From: Dichotomocladium elegans
Taxonomy: Eukaryota; Mucoromycota; Mucoromycetes; Mucorales; Lichtheimiaceae
Direction of reading: 5' to 3'
Assembly: GCA_025716815.1 (NCBI GenBank)
Contig: JAIXMN010000001.1
Location: 1,674,001 to 1,738,000, forward strand
DNA: 64,000 nucleotides
Part shown: positions 13,401 to 26,998 of the stretch, piece after piece
How positions within the stretch are numbered: the first letter of the stretch is position 1
How the letters are laid out: each line of letters begins with the position of its first letter
The notes under the pieces: model-generated
Database searches by the model: none
The model's input: the letters and a program-made list of their open reading frames with translations, nothing else
Told to the model about the DNA's origin: nothing
Position numbers and translations under genes: made by a program

Positions 13401-14575
13401 CCTAATTGCGGAATCAAGGGGTTTCAAGAATAAAAAGAGACAGAATATAATTCTGTGAGACTCGAAAAGGGATTGTTTTTTTTATTAAGTGCCCACAATG
13501 GGCTTATTTATAAGTGCTTATCAAAACGGTCACTCTGGAGGCTGGTGTGGATAACCATCTAGGTGGTCTCCCGGGACGGTGGACGAGTTAAAAGGTTGAA
13601 AAAGAAGTACATCATTTACCCTTGTGATTGTAACTGCGTTGTGAGACAAGTCCGGGATATGAATTATGAATCTGAATAGCATGACAGTAATTATGATAAC
13701 GGCGCTCAAAGAGTGAAACAAAGTGTTAATGTCCCGTGTAAACCAGGGACACTTCTGTCAGGTAAGAAGAGTAGTTGTGGATACGACACTAATTCCAAGG
13801 ATGATCTGTCTGTATAACCAATCCTTCTCCCGTCCTGGCGCAATATTTTATACTTTGTTTTTTGTTTTTTGTTTTTGTTTTTGCAATTCCGGCTATTAAT
13901 GTCTGTTGTATGAAGTTCCTTCCGCATATGACCTGTGAGACTTTTACCGGAAGCGATATCACTGAAGGTTGCGCGCGTATTTGTATTTGTATGATTGACT
14001 AGAGGTCTTGTGCTACGGGCTTCCAGAGTTTATGTATCTTTCGATAGTGTTTCCTGCTCGGAAGTTATGCAAAGCCGTATAGGTGGTGTCCAAATTATGT
14101 CCACGCTTTTCTGAGATCTCCTTATCTTTCAGTCCTGCAGTACTCACGAGAACTACGGTGTCCTTTCAAGTAGAGTTTATGATCATTACGTACGAAGTTT
14201 CAAGGATAGGATCGTTGGGAAAAAAGGAGAAAGCATGTTCTTAAAACAACTTTCTTTTCACGAGTCTCACAGACACAAGCATTTTGGTTCATTTTTTGGA
14301 GGATACTATGCAATAAACCTCTTATGGGCATGTTCACCTTATGCTCCTCTACTATTTGATCGAGCCAGGCAGCAAGGGAGAACGAGAAGGATATGCTCTT
14401 CTTTTTTTGGCACGGATTCCAATGAGCTTTGGTAGGCTTAAAGTGCTTTTTCCGCAGATTTCTTCCCCAGTTTATTGCCTACTAGTAGTGGATAATTATT
14501 GTCGTAGCCCTACTATTTCTGACGCTGCAGGTTACGCTGTATTTCTTCGTACGTTCTTACAACCACGTAAGAGGT
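13401..14575. other. No recognisable gene
   Basis: AT-rich sequence with a T/G run (TTTTTTGTTTTTTG type, 13855-13885). Short open stretches lack protein-like composition. A phrase near 14089-14103 (CCAAATTATGTCCACG) resembles ends seen in Tc1-type elements, but no partner was found. Confidence 0.35.
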
Positions 14576-14870
14576 TCATTGCAGTACAGCATCCATCCCC
14601 TTTTTCCTGTTCAAGAAATTTGAAGAGCGTTGGGCATCCAAAACGATGTTCCATTGATTTATGAAAATAAATACAACCCGTCGTTGAAAAGCGTTTGGCT
14701 TTAGTCTGTAGATAGCTATATACATTGAAAGCGCCTTAGCTGGAAGCAACTGACATTGATTTCGATGAACCGCGTTTTCCTTAATATTAATCGCATGATC
14801 CATAAGGAGTACCTCTGCAGGACTGCCGACATAGTATCGATTGTGTTACATGCTACGCGAGCGGAGCAGG
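14576..14870 (+). mobile_element. Short Tc1/mariner relic (copy II)
   Basis: This matches the middle of copy I. The sequence around 14610-14710 (ATGTTCCATTGATTTATGAAAA and onward to the Phe-Ser-Leu segment) corresponds to copy I 8590-8655. The block GACATTGATTTCGATGAACC at 14753-14772 corresponds to GACATTGATTTAGAAAAAAC at 8723-8742, the region before the first catalytic Asp. It is heavily decayed and only about 300 bp survive. Confidence 0.55.
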
Positions 14871-15504
14871 AATAAAAGCGACATAGTGAGTAGCATCAGC
14901 AAGTCAAAAAATGATGAGTATTGAAAGGAGGATATCGACTGCAATGCACTGCCGCCCCCCTCATTGAGCTCTAAATTTCTTACTGCAACCTTACTTGATG
15001 GACACCTTTTCCACTGTCCTTCCTGCTTCTTTTCCCCATCACCTCTAGTCCTATTCCATTCCTTTCCTCTCTTGCCGCTTTTCCCTCGGCGGGGACACTG
15101 GCTGCTAAATGCTAATTGTTGGGAGCTTCGGTGCTCTTAGTGTCAATTAAAGCACATAGAGAATAAGTAGAGTCTCAGTTGACCGACATGGTTCAATCGA
15201 ATAAATGCGACCTTGCGTACGGAATTTATTTAGGAAAATAGTAATATTGCACAGACTTAACCCTCCCACAGAAGATTCAAATAGCTGCGATCTTGGAACT
15301 TCGAGCATTAATGTCACCACCGTAGTATATAATTGGAAAGGTGCTTAGGGTCTTATAATGGCTCACTTGAAACAAATGTAGGACCAGCTGAGCTCGATCC
15401 CCATTCTCTAAAACATGGAATGTCAACCTTAACCAGCGTGAGCTGGATGTAAAATAAAAAAGGAGCCTCTCTTGCAGGTCCGCCACTCTGTACTTTTCCT
15501 TTTC
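14871..15504. other. Intergenic, upstream of dehydratase gene
   Basis: C-rich and T-rich tracts near 15000-15090 look like fungal promoter pyrimidine tracts. No gene was recognised. It likely includes the promoter of the 4,6-dehydratase. Confidence 0.35.
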
Positions 15505-17128
<1,624 letters not shown>

Positions 17129-17215
17129 CTGTTTTCCGCAGCAAATAAAAATGACTCAATATTGATAAAGGATTGTCTTTCATCTTTTACCCCAACCTTT
17201 TCTTTATCATACTAA

Positions 17216-18498
17216 ATGGTCCGAAGACAGCCCTTGTCCGAAATACCACAACGCCCTGATAACGAGGGCCGTCCGCGGTTCGTTGATCGTCTTTCGCTGA
17301 AATATAAACATCCACCTGTTCGGTTTAAGATTGAGCCGGCGCCACAGCACTGCAATGGTCAAGGGCAGCTTGTCTGCGCACCTGGGTCCTTTATTCAAGG
17401 CAGAGTACTGGTACAACTGTCTGAACCGTTGGCTGCTATTCATTTAAAGCTGGTCTTTAAAGCCTCAGGTACGTGCTCCTTTACTCCTCATCTTATTATT
17501 ATGTCATACAAACATATGAGTCTCCTTCCCTCTCAGAGTCAGTCAATTACGATGCTATGGACTGCGGAAAGCGTTTAAGCGAGGACAAACTTTTCAATGT
17601 ACACACCATTCTATGGGGCACTCGGTCACGGACGTCCGACAGCTGGCCAGTGATGGAGCCAGGCTACCACTTCTTCCCCTTTACGTGTGAGATGCCGGAC
17701 GTGAACTATCCCTCAGCATACATTAATAACAATTTCACGCGATGCCGTTTCGTGCTTTATGCAACACTCGAGCGTCCTGGACACCGACCATTTATGACGC
17801 TGTTGCATCCTGTCTATTTCCAGCCCCGTGTGCTGGTCCCTTCTCTATTGCCTTTTGATGAGACAAAGCATATTGACTCGACCACAACAGTGCAAGTTCG
17901 ACTCAGAAGGGCATACGCGACCAGCCATGATGATGCCATTACGGTTGCTTTTCGATGCAATGGGTTTAAGCATCATTATGCCATGACCGGAACCATTGCA
18001 CTCGAACAGCATTACAGCATCACCGCCGGCAAGTTTCAGAACCAGAGAACAGTGGTTGTCCGAGAAACAGACAATAGACGCATTGCCGAGAGCGGAGATG
18101 AAACGCAGCTGTCTGTTCCCCTCGCCAGGCTCCCACCCACCACAGACTATGGCCGCCAGATCGACCTGAGCTATTTTGTGCGGATCGACGTCAAATCCCG
18201 TCAGAGTGCCTTGCATCCTGCCAAAAAGCGTTGTTCATTTCTTATCCCAGTCATCATTGGGTCAGATCCGCAGGATGAATGCACGTCTCTATCCACCGGG
18301 ATCTTGGCTTACACGGATTCATCTGTCATGCTTGACCGAACGCTGAGGATAGAGCCTCAGTTTTTGCAGCTGTCAGGGCCAAATCGACCAAATATGACGA
18401 TGCCACTCCTGCCACCATACGATCCGGATAACAGACCACCTGTATATATCGAGCAGGAACACCAAAAAGCCATACCTTTATCACCGTCACCAACGTAG
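17216..18498 (+). CDS. Arrestin-domain protein (alpha-arrestin, ART-like)
   Basis: Two exons (17216-17468 and 17537-18498) make a 404-aa protein with no signal peptide or membrane segment. The N-terminal arrestin fold is suggested by RFKIEPAPQHCNGQGQLV and PGSFIQGRVLVQL, and the motif YHFFPFTCEMPDVNYPSA is typical of arrestin N domains in fungi. The C domain follows, with TTTVQVRLRRA and LSYFVRIDVKSR. Near the C-terminus are LLPPYDP and RPPVYIE; the second contains a PPxY motif of the kind that recruits Rsp5/NEDD4 ubiquitin ligases to plasma-membrane transporters. The gene starts only 87 bp after the dehydratase stop on the same strand. Confidence 0.82.
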
Positions 18499-18743
18499 TC
18501 TCTTCTTTTCGTTTTTCTATTTGTCAGTTCATGATGAGCGGAGACTGGCGAATTTGTATATTCGTCCTTATATAAAAAGACTATAAGTTTTTCAGTATAA
18601 GAACAAATGGTATATCTTCAGTATATAGAGGCCCAACAAGGGAGGAAGCCCGCAATATGACCTTGATGCCAGACTTGGGTCCACCGCAGGCAGGTCAAGG
18701 TTACAAGTGATAGAACTTTTTCCTGTGCGGACCGGAAATACAC

Positions 18744-19963
18744 ATGGGATCATCCGCAGAGGGTAGCCTGAAACAGATTAAATTGGATCCTCGCCTTCTC
18801 TTCACGATCGGTATTACTACTCGTCGCAGCTTTGCCACTAGTCAGTCTGGTGGTGGCTACGACTCGACTGTCAAGAATTTTATCATCAACACCAACACCA
18901 AGCTTATTTGCCAGAGTTTTCCTGGTAAGCAAGAAAGATCCAGCGATCAACCAGAGATGCATCATTCCTAGAGGGGAAAAAAAAGTCAACTCGAAATGGC
19001 ATATGATGCAGGTACACTCCACTCGGGAGCAGGCTATTGCGTACGGGACAAAGATGGTCGGCAGTATCTCGCTGAAGAAGGTAGGGCAAAACCCATCTCG
19101 GTGTTCCTGTATTCAGTCTGTCCGAGAGTTAATTGCTGTTTCCTCCAACAGTCTTATATGACTTGGATAGAATGTATAACCCTCAGCGACATGGTATGTA
19201 TGTCTCTGCAAGGCGGTTGAGGTGGCCAAGCCAGAGACAAACGTGATCTACACGCCCCCAGCGGTTGCTAGCTTGGGACCCATCGAGAATGGAATTCTTC
19301 TTGTGGTCGCCATCATGGAGGATATCCCTCATCCCGGTATGGTTCGAGTTACGCAACCCTTCATGACCCAGGACCAAGTCCCGGATCGTGGGCCCGAATT
19401 TGCCCAGGTATCATTGCTCCTGAACAATGCAAAATTGATATTATGCCTGATCATATTCACAAGCATAGTAAGGTTGGCATCGTGTCTCGCTTGGGTACGT
19501 TGACCTACGAAGCGGTCAATCAGACCACCGAGGTTGGTCTTGGTCAGACGCTATGCGTTGGTATAGGTTGCGAGCCGTTGAACGGCACCAACTCTATCGA
19601 CTGCCTCAAAATTTTCTTGGAAGATTCCAATACAGAGGGTACATCAGCTTTACGGTACCGATATGTTGGGCATGGGACGTAGGCGTTGTTATGATCGGCG
19701 AGATCTGTGGTACGGTAGAAGAAGCAGCAGCCGAGCTCTTGAAGAGTTACAACTTGACCCGTGATGTACCCAAACCCTTGGTCTCGTTCATTGCAGGCTC
19801 GACTGCTCCTCCGGGCCGACGCATGGGCCACGCCGGTGCTATTATTTCGGGGGAGGCGGGTAAGGGAAGTACCCAGGGTAAGATTGCTGCTCTGGAAAGA
19901 CCTGGAGCCATCGTCACTCCCTCTCGTGCTAAATTGGGCCCTTCGCTTGAGGAGGTATTGTAA
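18744..19963 (+). pseudogene. Succinyl-CoA ligase alpha-subunit pseudogene (LSC1/SUCLG1-like)
   Basis: Clear blocks of the TCA-cycle enzyme alpha subunit are present but in shifting frames. They are SGGGYDSTVKNFIINTNTKL (18855), EQAIAYGTKMVGSISLKK (19027), [11 protein letters not shown] (19240), [20 protein letters not shown] (19470), [15 protein letters not shown] (19737) and [15 protein letters not shown] (19807), which holds the phospho-histidine motif. Normal residues are altered (SRSGT to SRLGT, GLTAPPG to GSTAPPG). Frames break near 18910-19020, 19110, 19270, 19400 and 19560-19680. A GT-AG bounded 44-bp stretch near 19640-19683 looks like a retained intron. That favours a duplicated gene copy over a processed retrocopy. 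A functional LSC1 must lie elsewhere. Confidence 0.85.
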
Positions 19964-19969
19964 TCTCGA

Positions 19970-21395
19970 CAAGCGACTTGAATATCAAAGGGGCTTTGTA
20001 TACTAATGAAGTATTATATATCTAGGCTATGGTTGCTGCTGGTTTAGCACAGCTTAACTTTCACCTATATGGCACCAAAGCCATATATACACTGTATACC
20101 AACAGCAATAAAAAAGAAAAAGATAGAGTACTGTTACATACTTATATTACCACAGAAAAGCATTCCTTCTCTCCTTCCCATATCGTTTCTCATCTTATCC
20201 AGCTAATCGTAAAAAGAATAAGTTCATTCTACCTATGTGCTTCAACTACATATATATATCATAGGTAACTAGGTTACCAGTAAGATGGATAATGCATATA
20301 TTGCCAGGTACCGTACCCAATAAAGATAGAGAGACCTTAATACTTTACATCACTCGTAAAAATGGATTTCCTATGCACTGTTGTGTTAATGATTTTATCG
20401 AAGTTTAGTCATATGCCGCTTCTGATTGTGTACAAATCTAAAATTGTAGCATAATGCTCCACATTAGTTGTAGAGGGGCATTGGATACAGATTTTGGGGC
20501 TCATCACATGACTTAGTCATCCTGCTTGACTGCATTTCAACATTCTTTCCATATCTTTTGGATGAAAAAGTAAAAGAGGTTATTATGTGCGAGAATATTC
20601 GAAGAACGGCACTGTGGCTTCTCTAATGTAGTGATCACAGCGCTACCTTTTGGTTGATGCAGCTGTATTTTAGTGCGTGGGCTGTTCCTTACCTTGATCA
20701 AGCGATATGCTTCTCCGGTGGATTTCTGCAGGAGATTTACAGGAGGTTGCAATTTGGCGACTATGTGTTCACTAGGACCATAAGAAATTAACACACTTTT
20801 TTTTTCATCTGTCCGATCGCCCGCATCGCAATGCGGATATGTAAAGTTCCCCCTTCTCCCCGTATCGCACCATATGGTATAAGCAGCATGATCAGAGAGG
20901 TGCTTAAGCAGTCAAAATGTGCCTATCCCATTCGGTCGCGTTTATCTCTCAGCTCGCTGAAGTAAAAATAAAAAAAAAAAGAGAGAGAGAAGAGAACTAG
21001 ATCTTGGTGGATGCGTTTCACACTAACGAAAATGGTCGCTTCTTCTGACCTGTACTGTACTAGCTTCCCCCCCCATACGCTGTATAAGCAGCCATGGTCC
21101 CCTGCAATTTTAAAATATACATAGCTTTTGGTACTCTCGCTATACAGTCATATGACTAGCTCCAGATTTGTTACTGATGCCCGTGGTCGCACATTCACAG
21201 ACCTTGCCTTCTTCGTTGCTTGCGCCTGTCGAACTGATTAAAACAAGCTTGTCTACCTTTCCCACTTTGTTTCCTTCAGATCCACGCTTGAGTATAAAAA
21301 AAAAACTTTCTGTAGCACACATCCTTCCTCCTGTCGTGCTTTCCTTCGCCTCAGGATCCTTTCCGTTTTTAATCCAGTGTGTCGGCGTGATTTTC
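19970..21395. other. No recognisable gene; upstream of PAK-like kinase
   Basis: Mostly AT-rich with broken open stretches, some vaguely protein-like on the minus strand (20540-20790) but not identifiable. Poly-A/purine tracts at 20966-20995 and a C-run at 21066-21072 precede the kinase gene and may be promoter or leader elements. Confidence 0.35.
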
Positions 21396-22396
21396 ATGGG
21401 CAACACCATATCCACTTCTGTGTCATCACAGTCAGATTCATCAAATACTTCCTCCGCCGTCTCCCAACCGTCGATCGCCAAGTGCAATCATCCACAGCAA
21501 TCGGCCTCTCGACCATCCACAGCAGGCCTTTCACCATTAGGCTATAGCAGCTTACGTAAAATCGATTCGTCTTCATCGCTTTCGAATTCTGCGCGCTTCT
21601 ACAATCATCGTAGCGTTTCCTTGACAACCATAACTTCCAAAATGTCGAAAAGCAGCGGAACCGGAGGCGGACGCCGAAAGTATGGGACGACAGAAAAAGT
21701 CCTCAATATTGGCAAGCCCACCCAATTTGAGCATGGTATCCACGTCGAATTTAACAAAGATAATGGCCGCTTTATGGTATAATACAACGTTGACTCACAG
21801 AATGACTATTCCCACCCCAGAAAAAAAGATCTAGTTATTGATAAAAGTATTATCGCATATAGGGATTGCCGGATGTATGGCAGCAATCATCCTTTCCGAG
21901 CGATGATATCCTGGATACAAACTATATCAATCCTAATCTCGTGCCACCACCCGTTGATTCTCGACGTAAGCTTGAACGATGGTAGAGAAAGTAGGGACGA
22001 GGAGGGATTAATGGTTCAGAGGCGTTCTCATTCCGTTTCTTCCTCGCTCTTTTTCCTCTTGTCTATAGCCAAACGATCACCTCCTCTGAGCGACACCACC
22101 ACCCCTACTACCACCGCAACAACGACCTTGCTAAGAAAAGCACATTCTACGAGCTTGTTGCGAAAGACGTCATCTGCAACGTTGCTAAGGAAAAAACCTT
22201 CTTTGATTGGCAAGCCGTATAATGTGCAGCATCAAGTCCATGTCGAGCACGACACGACAGGCTCTGGCTTTATCGGCCTGCCTATTGAATGGCAGCGGAT
22301 CCTGAAGGCATCAGGTATTCCCGAAGAAGTTATACGAGCCCATCCAAAGACGATCCAAAGCATGATGCAGACGTGTATGCCTGAGTCATTACAGGT

Positions 22397-22428
<32 letters not shown>

Positions 22429-24209
22429 TACTACAATTGCCGAATTCTCCTCATTCTCCTTATGAGAGCCGTGTTCAAGCGCAGCAAGCGCTGCCGATGG
22501 GGTACGCACCGCCCACGCGTGCAAGATCGTCCCGGCTGTTGCAATTGGCCAGTCTATCCAAAGACTTGACAGGAACAACGATGGTGGTCAGTGACCAAAA
22601 AGCGGAAGGTAACGAGATCCCGTTGACCGAAAACGTAAATAAATGGAAAAAGAGAGATGATGTCCTAAATTTTTGTTGGGTGGGGTTCGCGTAATTTTAG
22701 ACTTTGACCTGCCAACCGCATTAGCTGTATCCGAAAGTCATCTTGCACTCGCTTCGAGCTTTATCGGTAAATAACCCTGAAGAATTCCTGCGCTTGGTCC
22801 TCTCCCCTCCCCACTCACTTGTGCGATGATTTACTCCGCGTTTGCTTTAGACGACCTTGTTGATCATGCAGACCCCAACACTCTATACACAGACTTTATG
22901 CTTATTGCTGAGGGCGAGTCAGGTCCGATGTTTATCGCAAAGCACATTGCGACGAGCAGGCTGGTAAGGATATGGACCTGTTTATGTTGTCGTCAAGACG
23001 ACTTACCAACTCATTTTTTTCTTTTACAGGTGGCAATCAAAAAGATCTCAAAGTCTGCAACTCAAAAACTAAGCACGATCCGGAACGAACTAACGACAAT
23101 GAAGATGAGTCGCCATCCGAATGTGGTTGAATACATAGGATGTTACAAAACAAACGAAGAAGTCTGGGTAAGTATAACCATGGGGGTTACTTGTCCTTAC
23201 CGAGAGTTGGGGGGTGCTGTAGCTGACGAGATGAGATTAAGGTTGCGATGGAATGCATGGATGTTTCGCTCGCCGATATCCTTGCGGTAAACATGGAGAG
23301 CCCAAAGCCATTTTTACTCGAGCCACATATGGCCCGTGTTGCACGCGACATTCTCCGGGCGTTATGCCGGATCCATCGCCTGCGACGGATACATCGCGAT
23401 ATTCGAAGCGATAACGTCCTTCTTAACCAACGCGGAGATGTCAAGCTTTGTAAATCTCTGACTGCGTAAGCTTGACAAATCGATTTGCTTACCATCTTTT
23501 TTTTTTCTTTATAGGCGATTTCAGTCACTGCGCGCAATTGACAAAAAGTCAACCAAAACGGAACTCTATCGTCGGAACACCCTATTGGATGGTTAGTTTT
23601 CAGCGCGCAACCCATCATGTTCCAATAGTCGGTTCCTAACAATGTGTGAATAGGCGCCTGAAGTTATCAAAGGACAGGAATATGACGCCAAAGCAGACAT
23701 CTGGAGCCTGGGAGTGCTAATGATGGAGATGATGCAAGGTGACCCTCCCTATGTTGAATATCCGCCTCTTCGGGTAAGCAATCAAATTGGCCGATCTAAT
23801 AAAGCTCTTTCTCACAAACATACAAATATCCCAAAACTTTGTTTAGGCGGTCTTTTTGATTGCATCGAATGGTCTTCCGCCCTTATCAGATGCTAGTAAA
23901 TGGTCGGAGAGCTTAAAGGATTTTGTCCAACTTTGCACAATGACCGATCCTGTCGATCGTCCTGATGCTGAAGGACTTTTGAAGGTATGTCAGTGGATAG
24001 AGTTTTTCCCTCCCAAAAAAAAAGTATATACTAATAATATAGAAACTGCCGTAAAGCACTCTTTCCTTACTAAAGCTGCAAACGCGGAGGACATGGTGGC
24101 TTTGATAGAGGAGACTAAGCGACTTGAGTTGCTGCGACAGAAGAACGAAGGTCAAGACGAGGAAGAAGAAGATCAAGTTGTCGGAGGACTTGCCATTGTC
24201 AGTCCATAA
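21396..24209 (+). CDS. PAK/STE20-group kinase with two CRIB motifs and atypical catalytic motifs
   Basis: Eleven exons join in phase to 678 aa. The chosen ATG gives MGNTIST, a good N-myristoylation signal. CRIB 1 is IGKPTQFEHGIHVEF (about residues 112-126, completed across the intron by GLPDVW). CRIB 2 is IGKPYNVQHQVHVEH (about residue 190 onward), followed by a PAK-type segment FIGLPIEWQRILKASGI. Both would bind Cdc42/Rac-GTP by family. A poly-Gln linker follows. The kinase domain keeps VAIKKI and GTPYWMAPEVIKG, but has AEGESG for the glycine loop, HRDIRSDN for HRDIKSDN and DFS for DFG. All splice joins are clean and no stop occurs, so it looks expressed but catalytically divergent. The C-terminal tail is acidic. 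Confidence 0.88.
22397..22432 (+). repeat. CAG run (poly-Gln) in the PAK-like kinase
   Basis: A CAG-rich run encodes about nine Gln in the linker between CRIB 2 and the kinase domain. It is likely to vary in length between strains. Confidence 0.85.
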
Positions 24210-25078
24210 CAAACCATTCCTGACGCATCTGGCATACCATCTTCCTAATATCTATTTGCATGTGTAATCATCAAAAATCGTATCATACCTTCTTCTGATT
24301 TTCCCAAAGTTCACGCACATTTATACTTTATACGTTCACCTCTTCCCCCCCCATCACAACAAACCTTTGCAATCTTTCCTTTACATAACGTACACATACA
24401 CATATATATACACACACACAAAACCATCTGTATACCTCGCCCTCTCTTCCTTTCGTTTTTGTAAGCTGTCCCGCCTAATTAAATAATGCGTATTTCTCCG
24501 AATGCGATGGGCCACCATCACGAATTACTTTGATCGATACGGCAAATCTGCAAATGATTTCTGCCGAAAGAAGTGGTATATACTGATCCAGGTCTTCTCG
24601 AGTACCATCCACTTTCTTATCTGGTTCTCTTGCACATGAACTTTTGTAACAAGCAGCAGCAAATGATTACATTATAGGCAGCAAAAGAGGCCAGATTCGG
24701 TCTTAGTTAATGCATGCAACAAGCACTTGAAGTGTGTTATTATTTGAAAGCTCAGGGTGTGTGTATGTGTGTGAAAGGGAAATTCGATGGATGCCCAATT
24801 GCACTAGAATATTCCTGCGAAAGATTCCCCGATGGCGTGGCGTGATCCGTGGGATTGGAGGATGTTTCTTGAAGTATACTATTGTGAATCATCTCTTACA
24901 CTTGTCTACAAATAATTGAGCGCGGTGAATTTGAACAAAACTAGGACGGCTACCGACCTGGAAAGCCTTTCACCGGTTCTTTTTCTCTAGAGTAACCCTA
25001 TGGCCATCTAAAACTCGATCTATACACCACAAAAAGAAAGAGAGAGGACCCAAAAAAAAGAAAAGAACCCACCCCAGC
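24210..25078. other. Intergenic between kinase and GT2 genes
   Basis: About 870 bp with a (CA)n tract near 24395-24421 and pyrimidine-rich stretches near 24330-24450. No coding signal. It holds the 3' end of the kinase transcript and the promoter of the HAS-like gene. Confidence 0.4.
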
Positions 25079-26998
25079 ATGCATTGGACGTTTCCGCTCA
25101 AACTTCTCTACTCGATTTTCGTCTCGTGCATCTTCGTCGTTCCCGCCGTCATCGGTTACGCGATCCATCTGCGCATAACAAAGCAAGCATTCTGGGTCCT
25201 CGGCGTATACGGCACCGTCGTGTTTTGTTTCCTCGTGCTCCAACTCATTTTTGCGACTCTCAACCGTGTACTGCTAAGACGACACCGGCAAAAGCACCCT
25301 CCACCCGTCTCGGCCTCTGAACCCAAGAGGCAGGATGGGGAACAGCAGTTGTCGCAGCAACCAAAGAACGTTCGATGCGCCACAAAGATCGGACTCGCAG
25401 TTGTGGGTTACCGCGAAGAACCTGCGTTGTTTGCGCAATGCCTTGAATCGATTCAACGGCTCAGCTATCCTGATCCATTCAAAATTGTTGTTGTTGTTGA
25501 CGGAAAAGACCAAGAGGATCACGAGATGGCATCCATCTACGAAAAGGCGTTCCCGGGTCACCCTGTCGTGGTCCTTCCTTACCTCATGTCCGAGAAGGCC
25601 ACCAGCAACCGAACTCAAGAAGCAGGCAATGATGAGAAAAAGATTCCCGTAGAAGATGATCAGACCATGACTACGCATTTCGAAGAGAAGGATTGTCAGG
25701 ACAACAATAATAGTAGGAGCAGCAGTAGCAGTTCTCCTTCATCGATGAAGGAGCTTCCACCAGAAGAGCCTACAAAATATATATTCTATCCCGGTGACGA
25801 TCCGGTACCGCTGCCAACAAGTTCAAGAGCAGTGTGCTATCTTCAGCCGCACCGGGGCAAGCGCCATGCCATGTACACGGCTTTTCGTATTCTCATGGCT
25901 GCCGGGTGCGATGCCATCATGTCGACTGACTCGGATACCAAGTTCGACTCGCAAGCACTCATTGAGCTAGAACGTGCGCTCTATTGGTACCCTAACGTGG
26001 GGGCAGCAGCGGGCGATGTCCGGATCTGGAACTCGGGCGACTCACTACTCTCCTTCATGTCCTCCTTACGTTACTGGATGGCCTTCAACATTGAGCGTGC
26101 GGCCCAGAGTTTCAACCGATGTGTAACCTGCGTATCCGGTCCGATGGGCCTTTACAAATCAGATGTGATAGCCGAGCTTCTGGACGACTGGATTGTGCAG
26201 CGGTTTCTGGGTCAAGAATGTACTTATGGTGATGACCGGTAAGCGCACTAGGTTTTCTATGAGTACCACCAACGGGAGACTCACGTGGTTGTTAGACATC
26301 TAACGAACCGTGTGTTGCTCCGCGGCTATCGCGTGGTCTACACACACTATGCATTCTGCGAGACCGAAACGCCCACCAACTTTTTACGATGGTTTAAGCA
26401 GCAGACACGCTGGAGCAAAAGCTTTTACCGCGAGATCTTGTGGAATGCACTGAGCATCCACAAACATAGTCCATGGATGGCTGCCGAGCTCTTCTACCAG
26501 GGCATCTACCCTTTTGTTCTCTTGTTTTCTATCTTCTTCATCCTGTGGACCCATGCACCCTTCGTGCTTGCTGTCTGGATCGTCTCGCTTGTTGCCACGG
26601 CGTTCATCAAGACTGTCTACTCCTTCATCGTCACTCGGTCACCTAGGTTCCTCGTCTTCCCAGTCTACGGCGGTTATTACCTTCTCGGCCTCGTTCCGGC
26701 CAAGCTCTGGGCGCTTGTCTCGCTCTGGGACGTTGGATGGGGTACATCCGCGCGCTCTGCCTCTGAGCGCAAGAGCGAGAGCAGGGTATGGCTCCAGATC
26801 AAGGAAGCTCTGCCTGTTGTCGTATGGATCCTGGTCGTCTTTGCAGGCATCGCATACAATCTCACCGCCTTTTTCCTGAAAATCGACTCAAGAAGTCCTC
26901 TCAGTCCAAGACCGAGTATTGGCAGCAGCGGCAACAGCATCGACGTACCCGCACCGGACAGCATTATCTTCTATCCTAATCCGAACATTTATTCATAG
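25079..26998 (+). CDS. Hyaluronan-synthase-like family 2 glycosyltransferase
   Basis: Processive membrane GT2 (HAS/chitin-synthase superfamily), two exons (25079-26238, 26296-26998), 620 aa. Two N-terminal membrane segments (about residues 5-27 and 38-62) precede the catalytic domain. KIGLAVVGYREEP and KIVVVVDGKDQED start the GT2 fold, STDSDTKFD is the metal-binding DxD, and CVSGPMGLYKSD is the acceptor region. ECTYGDDRHLTNR carries the GDD-type catalytic aspartate, and FKQQTRWSKSFYRE contains the QxxRW motif. Four to five C-terminal membrane segments follow. An insertion of about 70 residues, rich in Ser, Asp and Glu (25600-25790), interrupts the catalytic domain. HAS-like GT2 enzymes can make hyaluronan, chitin oligomers or other beta-glycans, so the product is unknown. 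Confidence 0.88.

Noticed and set aside
22609..22694. Kinase exon 3 extending through a downstream GTAAAT donor
   Set aside because: That donor gives the wrong phase for the next exons. The donor at 22609 with acceptor 22701 keeps the frame into the kinase domain.
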